Positions 1 to 6,968 of a stretch of 10,043 nt of DNA are shown here, piece by piece. The translations under genes and the position numbers were made by a program. Under the pieces are notes generated by a model, which had not been told where the DNA came from, ran no database searches, and was given only the letters and a program-made list of their open reading frames with translations. The DNA lies in NCBI GenBank assembly GCA_947463775.1, contig CANHVD010000160.1, forward strand, positions 1-10,043. Direction: 5' to 3'. The DNA comes from Planctomycetaceae bacterium. Lineage in GTDB: Bacteria > Planctomycetota > Planctomycetia > Planctomycetales > Planctomycetaceae. The first letter of the stretch is position 1; the number at the start of each line of letters is the position of its first letter.

Positions 1-179
1 CGAACGATCCACAACTGTCCCCAGACCAATCGCACATAAACGCCAACCAATATGACCAGGGCCGCTGCGATACCATCCAATAAACGTTCCGGGGCACCCA
101 ACAGAATCGCTCGGAAGGAAAAGAATACGGCCATTGACAAAACGGCCATCAGGATGATCGCAATCGTCAGATCTTCCAT
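1..179 (-). CDS. Membrane protein of unknown function, N-terminal part (cut by window edge)
   Basis: Reading the minus strand from the ATG at 179-177 gives 59 complete codons with no stop before the left edge, so only the N-terminus is visible. The protein starts MEDLTIAIILMAVLSMAVFF and has two hydrophobic stretches, about residues 5-20 and 38-52, separated by a short charged loop containing PERLLDG. This fits a small or multi-pass inner-membrane protein. The start is supported by AAGGA (minus-strand sense, at 192-188), eight bases before the ATG. It is divergent from the first cytochrome gene at 461, with about 280 bases between them. I do not recognise the family and infer no function. The reading frame is fairly secure because of the ribosome binding site and the membrane-like composition. 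Confidence 0.6.
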   Translation of the reverse strand, partial: MEDLTIAIILMAVLSMAVFFSFRAILLGAPERLLDGIAAALVILVGVYVRLVWGQLWIV

Positions 180-460
180 GATCAGGATCCTTACGGTGAA
201 ACCCTGGCAAACCGCGAACCGACAGGCACCGTCCAGGTTCCCGCATCAAAAATGGGGAAGGTCATCAGCATTGATTCGTGTTGCCCGAAGTGTGAAAGAA
301 AGAAGAGCCTGCACGGCAAAGCGCGCCAGATCGCACGCTTTGGTCAGTCCCAACCAGACTTATACACGAGAAAACGACGGACTGAAACTGCGGCGCGAAG
401 TTTGCTTAGATCGTTCGAGAAGGATCACGAAGGTTCATTTTCTGCTGAAGGGGACATGTC

Positions 461-979
461 ATGACTGTGTTCGTTCGTTCTGCCAAAGTCTCGACGGTAT
501 TGCTGTTGGTTATCGCTGTCGTGCTGGTTTTGTTGTTCTCAATCAGCCGTACGCTGGGATTGACGAAGTCCGCGTCAGCACAGGACGACAAGCCATCTGC
601 TGAGAAGGTCCCTCCGAGCGCTCCTCCTTCAGCCGACAAGAAGGACGAGCCCGCCACAGCGTTATCGCGATTTATGAGGCAGAAGCTTCATGCGTCGAAC
701 TTGATTCTGGAAGGCCTGTGTACCGAAGACCTGAAAATGGTCTCTGAAGGATCAGCGTCGTTAAAGAAAATGAGCACCCAGGAAAACTGGCGGGTGTCGA
801 ACGATATGATGTATCGTCGGTACAGTACGGAGTTCGTGAGCGCGGTGGAAGAGCTTCAGAAGGAAGCCGAAGACAACAACATGGATGGCACGTCGATGGC
901 GTGGGTCAATGTTACTATGAAGTGCCTGAAATGCCACGAATGGGTCCGCAACGCTGTGTTCGCTGATGGAAACAAGTAG
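461..979 (+). CDS. Exported class II (c'/c556-like) monohaem cytochrome c, paralogue 1
   Basis: The 172-residue product has an N-terminal hydrophobic segment (about 11-28) followed by a likely signal cleavage after SASA near residue 40. A Pro/Lys/Ala linker (about 43-65) then leads to a predicted helical domain. The haem motif is CLKCH at 155-159, near the C-terminus and followed by EWVR, as in cytochrome c'/c556 proteins. Met72 (FMRQKL) and Trp110 are conserved in the two neighbouring paralogues. Met72 lies where c556-type proteins carry their axial Met, so a six-coordinate, low-spin electron carrier in the periplasm is more likely than a gas-binding c'. This is inferred from sequence alone. 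The ATG at 461 is preceded by AAGGGG at a suitable distance. The partner and pathway are unknown. Confidence 0.85.
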   Translation: MTVFVRSAKVSTVLLLVIAVVLVLLFSISRTLGLTKSASAQDDKPSAEKVPPSAPPSADKKDEPATALSRFMRQKLHASNLILEGLCTEDLKMVSEGSASLKKMSTQENWRVSNDMMYRRYSTEFVSAVEELQKEAEDNNMDGTSMAWVNVTMKCLKCHEWVRNAVFADGNK

Positions 980-1412
980 GTACCCTGTTTCGTAAGTCAG
1001 CGGATCGCGATTCTATTCAGGCCATTCAGCGGTACGCAGGGATTGAATTCCGGTGAAGTCGATTTTGAAGCTTTGGAGGTAGCGAGCTTTGTAAATCTTT
1101 CCGCTCCGGATTCCTCAATACCTTGGTTTTTCCTGAATCTCGGCCGTTCAGAGTGCCCAACTTCTTTCGGCACACCAAATGCAATTCGTCGCTGAAGCCT
1201 CTGTAGGCTCATCGTCATGTCATCCGACGGACGTAGTGCAGTGCGTATTTTGAAGCATCTCGCAGCACTGCCAGATGCTAATTCTCAGCACGGTTTGAGT
1301 TAAAGCCGAGTGTTCGAGGGATACCTTTAGAGGATAGCCTCAATCCTGGCCGCGCACAGAACAAGATCTTCTCTGTCAATCAATGTTCCAGAAAACGACC
1401 ATGGAGAGTCTG
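980..1412. other. Intergenic region between cytochrome paralogues 1 and 2
   Basis: This stretch of 433 bases holds no convincing gene. A minus-strand reading frame at 997-1218 lacks a ribosome binding site and resembles no family I know. Two structures are visible. One is a short hairpin, AGCCT-ctgt-AGGCT at 1196-1209. The other is a longer inverted repeat at 1254-1279, listed separately. No clear T-tract terminator follows the first cytochrome gene, and no strong promoter is evident by eye. The gap suggests that the two cytochromes may be transcribed separately. Confidence 0.5.
1254..1279. repeat. Inverted repeat, operator or hairpin candidate upstream of cytochrome 2
   Basis: AGCATCT at 1254-1260 and AGATGCT at 1273-1279 are exact reverse complements. 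Inside them, GCAG and CTGC (1262-1265 and 1268-1271) are also complementary. The whole 26-base element is therefore nearly symmetrical, with one C-C mismatch and a two-base centre. It has no T-tract, so it is not a normal intrinsic terminator. It lies about 134 bases before the likely start of cytochrome 2. A DNA-binding site for a dimeric regulator is possible but unproven. Confidence 0.35.
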
Positions 1413-1907
1413 ATGTTTCGCTTATCCCCAATTGGTGGTCTTAAGTCTGGCCTCGTCGCCCTGATGATGTGTTCTGCTGTGATCACACTGGTGGAACCGT
1501 TCAGCAAAGGGACCTCAGCAGCAGTTCAGGACGAGATAGCCGCTCCGGCAGATGAACGTAACATGGAGAAGTTTATGGCGCGAAAACTGGCTGCGGCACA
1601 AAGAGCATTGGAGGGCGTATCGCGGGGAGACTTTGAGCTCATTCGAAAATCATCTGCAGAAATGTCCGATCTGAGTCGTCATGAAGTCTGGGAGCGGATG
1701 GCCAGTGCGAGATTCGTGCAGGATACGGCCGATTTTGTCACGGCCACCGAGTTCCTGGATCGGATGGCAGAAGCTGAAGATTCCGAGGGTGTATCGCTGG
1801 GATTCATGCGGCTCACCATGACATGTGCAAACTGTCATGCACATGTCAGAAGCTCCAGTGTCGCACTTAGACATCTCGATCGCAGCCAGGCAGTCGCAGG
1901 ACGCTGA
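1413..1907 (+). CDS. Exported class II (c'/c556-like) monohaem cytochrome c, paralogue 2
   Basis: I chose the ATG at 1413 (164 residues) over the in-frame ATG codons at 1383 and 1401. GGAG at 1403-1406 sits six bases before it, and the product then begins with a normal signal peptide: basic start, hydrophobic stretch about 11-28, cleavage probably after SAA near residue 37. The mature part is mostly helical. The haem motif is CANCH at 138-142, followed by AHVR. Met55 (FMARKL) and Trp93 match Met72 and Trp110 of paralogue 1, and the distance from Met to the first haem Cys is 83 residues in both. A periplasmic electron-transfer role is likely. The BON-domain gene follows about 100 bases downstream on the same strand, so the two may be co-transcribed. 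Confidence 0.85.
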   Translation: MFRLSPIGGLKSGLVALMMCSAVITLVEPFSKGTSAAVQDEIAAPADERNMEKFMARKLAAAQRALEGVSRGDFELIRKSSAEMSDLSRHEVWERMASARFVQDTADFVTATEFLDRMAEAEDSEGVSLGFMRLTMTCANCHAHVRSSSVALRHLDRSQAVAGR

Positions 1908-1970
1908 TCTGCAAAACGCTCGATAACAAATTCCATTACGCCGCCAACGAACCTGGCTGTCGTTTTCAGA
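1908..1970 (+). other. Stem-loop candidate between cytochrome 2 and the BON gene
   Basis: TCTG-C-AAAACG at 1908-1918 can pair with CGTTTTCAGA at 1961-1970, giving ten base pairs with a single bulged C and a loop of about 42 bases. The structure begins right after the stop codon of cytochrome 2 and ends just before the AGGAGG at 1976. No T-run follows, so termination is unlikely. It could be an mRNA processing or stability element, or chance pairing given the long loop. Confidence 0.25.
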
Positions 1971-1975
1971 GCATC

Positions 1976-1993
1976 AGGAGGATCAACCCCGTG
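1976..1993 (+). promoter_or_regulatory. Strong ribosome binding site in front of an out-of-frame GTG
   Basis: AGGAGG at 1976-1981 is the best Shine-Dalgarno match seen in the window. It lies nine bases before GTG at 1991. That GTG opens only a 16-codon frame (stop TGA at 2039-2041), which is not the frame of the BON-domain protein. The in-frame ATG at 2007 is 25 bases from AGGAGG, too far for ordinary initiation. Possible readings are a short leader peptide with coupled translation, a real frameshift, or a base error in the sequence. Confidence 0.55.
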
Positions 1994-2006
1994 TTAGTCA
2001 CAAGGG

Positions 2007-2279
2007 ATGTGTTTTGCCATGCTTCGCCTCGTTGTTGCTGAGTCCTCGGCTGAGAACATTAATCAAAAATCGGACCGAGACATCGTTCTGGCGGTTAGTC
2101 TTGAACGTCGTCTTCAATGCGATATGCAGATGTCTGCGCGAGTCCATGTGTCGGATGATCAGGTTCAACTCTTTGGTGAAGTTGCATCGTGGTATCGCAA
2201 ACAGCAGGCGCAGGAACTGGCACGCGAACTCGCTCCCCAGTATCGGATTCGGAATGATATTCGCGTGACCAATGCCTGA
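2007..2279 (+). CDS. Small BON-domain protein
   Basis: The frame encodes 90 residues from ATG 2007. A second ATG at 2019 is also possible. Residues about 22-88 fit the BON (OsmY/nodulation) domain. A helix with the pattern DIVLAVSLERRLQ is followed by a beta strand around ARVHVSDDQVQLFGEV, then a helix SWYRKQQAQELARELA, and finally RIRNDIRV. BON domains are known for binding membranes or phospholipids and often occur in envelope stress proteins. No signal peptide is evident in this frame, so the location is uncertain. The N-terminus is doubtful because the strong AGGAGG upstream serves another frame. The gene sits between two cytochrome paralogues and ends 13 bases from the convergent end of the third. 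The domain is fairly secure, the exact start is not. Confidence 0.7.
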   Translation: MCFAMLRLVVAESSAENINQKSDRDIVLAVSLERRLQCDMQMSARVHVSDDQVQLFGEVASWYRKQQAQELARELAPQYRIRNDIRVTNA

Positions 2280-2292
2280 TTCATCGCAGGGA

Positions 2293-2766
2293 CTATTTTG
2301 ATTTGAGATCTTCGTCCCGCATATAGTCGTGACAGGCAATGCATGTTGCTGTCAGGCTCTGCTGAAAGTAGGCGGCTCCTGCGAGGTTTCGATTGTTTGC
2401 CTCTCGTTCAAGTCTTGCGGCCTGTCTCATGAATTCCATTCGGAAGTGCTCGTAGACATCCTTATCGTCTGTTTCCTTCTTCCAGCCGGAAGGATGTTTC
2501 AGGCTGACCAGTTTGAGTGATTCGGCAGATCTGGCAATCTTCTCAAAGTCGTGCGTAACCAACCCTGCCAGAATCTGTTCCGCATGATCCAGCTTGGCGG
2601 CCATGACATCCTTGGCTTTTGGATCTTTCTCTGCTGACCTTCTATTCTCATCCCGAACGGGAATTGGCGTCACCTCATCACTGAAAAGTGCGTCCGTGTC
2701 ACACTTGAAAGCACATGTGACAATAACAGCAAGTCCAACAACCAACAGATTTGATCGGAATCCCAT
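2293..2766 (-). CDS. Exported class II (c'/c556-like) monohaem cytochrome c, paralogue 3
   Basis: I chose the ATG at 2766-2764 (157 residues) because AGGAG lies seven bases before it on the minus strand and because it gives a normal export signal (MGFRSNLL, hydrophobic about 6-19). A longer frame starting at 2817 would place its start codon inside the inverted repeat at 2797-2827. The haem motif is CIACH at 142-146, followed by DYMR, which is very typical of class II cytochromes. Met55 (VMAAKL) and Trp95 align with the conserved Met and Trp of the other two paralogues. The Met-to-Cys distance is 87 residues, four more than in the others, with extra residues around KHPSG. It is convergent with the BON gene and divergent from the giant propeller protein. 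A periplasmic electron carrier is likely. Confidence 0.85.
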   Translation of the reverse strand: MGFRSNLLVVGLAVIVTCAFKCDTDALFSDEVTPIPVRDENRRSAEKDPKAKDVMAAKLDHAEQILAGLVTHDFEKIARSAESLKLVSLKHPSGWKKETDDKDVYEHFRMEFMRQAARLEREANNRNLAGAAYFQQSLTATCIACHDYMRDEDLKSK

Positions 2767-2796
2767 GACTTTACTCCTGTCTGCAGCGATCCTTGA

Positions 2797-2827
2797 CTGA
2801 TCTGAAGTGATTTTCACTTCCGCTCAG
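2797..2827. repeat. Palindrome in the divergent control region
   Basis: GAAGTGA at 2804-2810 and TCACTTC at 2814-2820 are exact reverse complements around a TTT centre. The outer CTGA (2797-2800) and TCAG (2824-2827) are also complementary, separated from the core by three unpaired bases on each side. The element lies about 31-61 bases before the start of cytochrome 3 on the minus strand, where an operator or a 5' mRNA hairpin would be expected. The regulator is unknown. Confidence 0.45.
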
Positions 2828-2831
2828 GCGC

Positions 2832-2874
2832 GAATAAGCAAACAAGGTTCCAGTCCCTGAGATAAAGCTTATTC
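2832..2874. repeat. Second inverted repeat in the divergent control region
   Basis: GAATAAGC at 2832-2839 and GCTTATTC at 2867-2874 are exact 8-base reverse complements with 27 bases between them. The element is five bases from the palindrome at 2797-2827 and sits between the divergent genes. Each arm could be half of a regulator site, or the two could form a stem-loop in a long leader. No T-run follows on either strand, so a terminator is unlikely. Confidence 0.35.
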
Positions 2875-3047
2875 ACTGCCAGTCAACTTCTTCGCGTTAG
2901 TCGAATAGTCCGCTTCGTTCAAGTTTCTGTTCTGCACCTCTTAGTCATTCTCTCCCGCAGATTGAGCCGGTTTGATACATTTCACGGATCCTGACACTGG
3001 ACCCTGATCGCCTCACTGAGCCCCACTGCTTTTGCGGAGTGCCCGAA

Positions 3048-6000
3048 ATGTTTAGAACCGTCTTTGCATTGCTGATCCTTTCGGCCAGAGTGAGTTTTTC
3101 AGAGGCTTCCAGTGTCGAAGACGCCAATGAGATCCTGACCGCCGCAAAGGTCAGTGGAGGCTTCGTTGTTCACCTTGGCGCGACCAATGGTGAACTCACT
3201 GCCGCACTGCGATCGGGTGACTCAATTCAGGTTCAAGCTCTGATCGAAGACACCGCAACGACCGAAAACGCCAGAAGGACCATTCATGCCACAGGCAAAT
3301 ATGGCAATGTTTCTGCTCTGCAGTTTTCCGGGGAGACATTGCCCTATATTGACAACCTCGTCAATTTGATCGTCGTTGAGAATCAGGGGCGTGTTTCCGA
3401 TGACGAAATCCTGCGTGTGCTCGTGCCGAACGGAGTCGTATTAAAGCGGGGCGCAGACAGCAATTGGCAGAGAACTGTTAAGCCGCGTCCCGACAACATT
3501 GATGAATGGTCCCATTATCTGCATGACGCGACAGGCAATGCTGTTGCTCACGATGATGTCGTCAATTCTCCTCGACACCTGCAGTGGGTCGGTAGTCCCC
3601 GTTGGTCTCGTCATCACGACCGAATGGCCAGTATGAGTGCCCTTGTTTCCACAAACGGTCGCATGTTCTACATCATGGATGAAGGAAGTCGAATCTCTGT
3701 TCAGTTGCCCTCCAAGTGGAAGTTAATTGCACGAGATGCCTTCAACGGAACCATTCTCTGGAAGCGAGACATAGCGGAATGGCAGAACCACCTGTGGCCA
3801 CTCAAGAGCGGTCCAACCCAATTGTCGCGACGACTTGTTTCTTCTGCTGACGAGGTTTACGCACCACTGGGCTTTGAATCTCCGACGATTGCTATGGACG
3901 CGGCCACTGGCAAAGAATTGAGGACTTACGAAGGTACTGATGCGACGGAAGAAATCATTCATACCAATGGTCTCCTCTTTATCGTTGTTCGAAAAGGCAA
4001 AGCAGAGCTCGCAGATTATGCTCCGGCCAACGGTCGCGTTGGTGATCAGGCGAAAGTGAATCAGGAGTTCTTCTGGAACGAAGAACCTCGCGTAGTGATG
4101 GCGTTTGAAGCCTCGACGGGGAAGAAGCTATGGGCGAAGCAAACCGGAATTGCTCCTCTGACGTTGTCGGCTGACGGAGATAGCGTCTTCTTCCACGATG
4201 GCGAAAGCCTGAACGCGTTGGATCAGAAAACCGGAGAATTGCGATGGACGACTGAACCAGTCACTCGTCGAAAACAGTTCACCTTCAATTTCGGCCCGCG
4301 TCTTGTGATTTATAAGGAAGTGGTTCTCTACGCCGGTGGCGACGGGCGCATGATCAGCGTGGACACCGCCACTGGAAAGCACCTTTGGGAAGCCGAGCAC
4401 CCGAACTCCGGATACCAGTCGCCTCAGGATCTGATGGTCGTCGATGGACTTGTCTGGTGTGCACCGACAACTTCAGGGAAAGACACAGGAGTTTTCACGG
4501 GCCGCGATCCACGCTCGGGAGAAGTCAAAAAGTCGTTTGCACCAGACATCGACACCTATTGGTTTCACCATCGCTGCTATATCTCAAAAGCGACCGATAA
4601 TTTCCTGATCCCATCACGCACCGGGGTCGAATTCGTTGACTTCAAAAATGAGCACTGGGATATACATCATTGGGTTCGTGGTGGTTGTCTTTACGGCGTA
4701 ATGCCCTGCAATGGACTGACCTATACGCCGCCTCATAACTGTGCGTGTTATCCGGAAGCGAAGCTCTACGGCTTCAATGCGCTGGCTCCGATGGCAAAAA
4801 CACGGCCCATTCCCGGCAAAGTTCCGGAAGAAGGCCGACTTGAAAAAGGCCCCGCGTTCAGTGACATGCTGCCTCCGGCAGTTGACTACTCAGGCAAGGA
4901 CGACTGGCCTACGTTTCGGCATGATCAAAAACGAACAGGGACTTCACGACAGGAGATTCCTGCGAAGGTCGGCATCAAGTGGGATATCAAGCTCGGTGGA
5001 AAGCTTACCTCGCCAGTTGTTGCGGAGGGGATGGTTTTTGTTGCGCAGACGGACTCTCACACCCTGCATGCTCTGGATCAGAAAAATGGCGGCAGCCTCT
5101 GGACTTTTGTAGCCGGAGCAAGAATTGACTCACCACCAACAGTCGAACGTGGGCAAGTCGTTTTTGGCTGCACCGATGGTTGGGTTTACAACCTTCGGGC
5201 TCAGGATGGCCAACTGGCATGGAAGTATCGTGTTGCTCCGCTGGATCGTCGAGCGATGGCTTTCGAGCAACTGGAATCGCTCTGGCCTGTTCACGGAAGT
5301 GTGTTGATCCGTGACAATGTCGTCTGGGCTGTCGCCGGGCGTTCCAATTTTCTTGATGGAGGCCTTCGTCTGGTTCGACTGGATCTTGCAACGGGAAAGC
5401 AGTTGTCGGAGACCATCATGGATGAGACGAATCCGGAAACGGGTAACAACATGCAGGAGAAACTTGAAATACTCCAGATGCCTGTCGGATTACCGGACAT
5501 CCTGAGCAGTGATGACAAGTTCGTCTACATGCGTTCGCAAAAGTTTGATGCAGATGGAAATCGCGTTGAGATTGGCCCTGTCTCCGGAGACTTTGTCAAA
5601 CAAGGGTCGGCTCAGCGAGGGGAAGGCGTCCATCTGTTTGCCCCGATGGGATTTCTGGACGACAGTTGGTTTCATCGATCTTATTGGGTTTACGGCCGAA
5701 GTTTCGCGGGAGGTCATGGAGGCTATTATCAGGCCGGTCGATTCGCTCCGTCGGGCGATATAATGGTCAACGGCAATGGTTACATCTTTGGGTATGGTCG
5801 AAAGCCTGAGTACTTTCGTTGGACTACGACACTGGAGCGGCAGCTTTACTCTGCGGCACCAGAACCTCCGGAGGTGCCGGAGAACTTTGGAAAACAAACA
5901 GACCCTGGCGCCGCAGAACCGGCGTCATATGTTCAGTTTCCCCGCAGCCCAAGTCTCGACCCAACCGGTAAGCCAATCACAGTTGAAGCGTGGATGACGA

Positions 6001-6968
6001 CAACAAATCCTAATGGTGTGATTGTCGCTCGTGGGGGTCCTGCGGAAGGATTCGCTTTAACGATGGAAACGGGCAAGCCGACTTTCCATGTGCGTACTGA
6101 TTCAACTCTTTCCACAGTCTCCGGAACGAAACGCATCGTTGGCGGGTGGCATCATATTGTTGGTGTGCTTACCGCAGAGAAGGAGATGCGACTTTACGTG
6201 GACGGAGAGCTGGTGGGTGAAGGTAGAGCATCCGGATTACTGACAAAAGATCCTGCTCAAGGACTTGAGATTGGCGGTGATCTCGGCGGATCTGTTGGTG
6301 ACTATGGTCAGCCGTTTCAGTTTGTCGGAATCATCGACGAAGTGCGACTTTACTTCACTGCTGTTGACGATGCGGCCGTTGCGCAGAGATTCAAGGATGA
6401 TTCGGAATTATCCAGCGACCCTGCTCTGGTGGTGACTTTCGATGATGGCACTGCACGTGACATGTCGGTCTACCGAAACAACGGCACTTTGATGGGTGTG
6501 AAAGTTGCGAACGGAAAAATGGGCCAGGGAGCCCAACTGACTGCTAAGCAGTCAACGGGCGCGAAGAAAGGCAAGAATGCAGCGAAGGGGAACGCAAATG
6601 CACAGAACGCAGCCAATTCGTTGATTGAACCACGCTGGAAGACGGATGTTCCGATTTATGTCAGAGGCATGGTGCTCGCTAGCTTGCATCTATTCATTGT
6701 CGGTCCGCCGGATATCATCGACGAAGAAGCGACGTTTCAGAAATTGACAGAGAAAGATCAGGAAGTCCAGAAGCTTCTCGGAGCACAGGATTCTGCCCTG
6801 GAAGGTCAACAGGGAGGAATCCTTGTGGCTGTCGACGCCGAGACCGGAGAGACACTGCACACTGTTGAGCTTGAAACCTTACCGTCATGGGACGGATTGG
6901 TTGGGGCTCAGGGGATGCTGTTTCTCACGACTCTTGATGGAAGAGTCCTGTGCTTCTCCGGACCGTGA
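3048..6968 (+). CDS. Giant exported PQQ-type beta-propeller protein with methyltransferase-like and LamG-like domains
   Basis: I chose ATG 3048 (1306 residues) because GCGGAG lies eight bases before it; a GTG at 3039 overlaps that site. Residues 1-20 form a signal peptide. Residues about 30-135 resemble a degenerate class I methyltransferase: VVHLGATNGELTAAL at 40-54, then LPYIDNLVNLIVVE and ILRVLVPNGVV. The conserved-looking segment DEWSHYLHDATGNAVAHD (152-169) leads into PQQ-type propeller repeats with motifs such as DAATGKEL, EASTGKKLW and DQKTGELRW. A Cys-rich insert with C547, C554, C565 and C567 follows. A second propeller begins around WPTFRHDQKRTG. A LamG-like jellyroll spans about 958-1120, then a Lys/Ala/Asn-rich linker (about 1167-1190) and a last propeller segment to the C-terminus. 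Planctomycetes encode many such large secreted proteins. Carbohydrate or surface binding is inferred from the LamG part. No enzymatic activity can be claimed. Confidence 0.85.
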   Translation: MFRTVFALLILSARVSFSEASSVEDANEILTAAKVSGGFVVHLGATNGELTAALRSGDSIQVQALIEDTATTENARRTIHATGKYGNVSALQFSGETLPYIDNLVNLIVVENQGRVSDDEILRVLVPNGVVLKRGADSNWQRTVKPRPDNIDEWSHYLHDATGNAVAHDDVVNSPRHLQWVGSPRWSRHHDRMASMSALVSTNGRMFYIMDEGSRISVQLPSKWKLIARDAFNGTILWKRDIAEWQNHLWPLKSGPTQLSRRLVSSADEVYAPLGFESPTIAMDAATGKELRTYEGTDATEEIIHTNGLLFIVVRKGKAELADYAPANGRVGDQAKVNQEFFWNEEPRVVMAFEASTGKKLWAKQTGIAPLTLSADGDSVFFHDGESLNALDQKTGELRWTTEPVTRRKQFTFNFGPRLVIYKEVVLYAGGDGRMISVDTATGKHLWEAEHPNSGYQSPQDLMVVDGLVWCAPTTSGKDTGVFTGRDPRSGEVKKSFAPDIDTYWFHHRCYISKATDNFLIPSRTGVEFVDFKNEHWDIHHWVRGGCLYGVMPCNGLTYTPPHNCACYPEAKLYGFNALAPMAKTRPIPGKVPEEGRLEKGPAFSDMLPPAVDYSGKDDWPTFRHDQKRTGTSRQEIPAKVGIKWDIKLGGKLTSPVVAEGMVFVAQTDSHTLHALDQKNGGSLWTFVAGARIDSPPTVERGQVVFGCTDGWVYNLRAQDGQLAWKYRVAPLDRRAMAFEQLESLWPVHGSVLIRDNVVWAVAGRSNFLDGGLRLVRLDLATGKQLSETIMDETNPETGNNMQEKLEILQMPVGLPDILSSDDKFVYMRSQKFDADGNRVEIGPVSGDFVKQGSAQRGEGVHLFAPMGFLDDSWFHRSYWVYGRSFAGGHGGYYQAGRFAPSGDIMVNGNGYIFGYGRKPEYFRWTTTLERQLYSAAPEPPEVPENFGKQTDPGAAEPASYVQFPRSPSLDPTGKPITVEAWMTTTNPNGVIVARGGPAEGFALTMETGKPTFHVRTDSTLSTVSGTKRIVGGWHHIVGVLTAEKEMRLYVDGELVGEGRASGLLTKDPAQGLEIGGDLGGSVGDYGQPFQFVGIIDEVRLYFTAVDDAAVAQRFKDDSELSSDPALVVTFDDGTARDMSVYRNNGTLMGVKVANGKMGQGAQLTAKQSTGAKKGKNAAKGNANAQNAANSLIEPRWKTDVPIYVRGMVLASLHLFIVGPPDIIDEEATFQKLTEKDQEVQKLLGAQDSALEGQQGGILVAVDAETGETLHTVELETLPSWDGLVGAQGMLFLTTLDGRVLCFSGP

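Noticed and set aside
191..265. Minus-strand 26-residue frame ending just before the membrane protein gene
   Set aside because: It has no ribosome binding site or recognisable features, and its stop codon overlaps the binding site of the downstream gene. It is probably chance.
339..366. Possible promoter TTTGGT and TATACA with 16-base spacing before cytochrome 1
   Set aside because: The -35 match is weak and the site is nearly 100 bases from the start codon. It cannot be told from chance by eye.
52..603. Plus-strand open frame of 183 codons
   Set aside because: It is antisense to the membrane protein gene at its start and runs into the first cytochrome gene in another frame. It has a basic, low-information composition and no ribosome binding site.
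997..1218. Minus-strand open frame of 73 codons between cytochromes 1 and 2
   Set aside because: It has no good ribosome binding site, no family resemblance, and composition like intergenic DNA.
2280..2292. Terminator between the convergent BON and cytochrome 3 genes
   Set aside because: Only 13 bases separate the two stop codons and no hairpin with a T-run is present.
2767..2817. Longer N-terminus for cytochrome 3 starting at 2817
   Set aside because: It would place the start inside a palindrome and bury the signal peptide behind a charged segment. The ATG at 2766 has a clear AGGAG.
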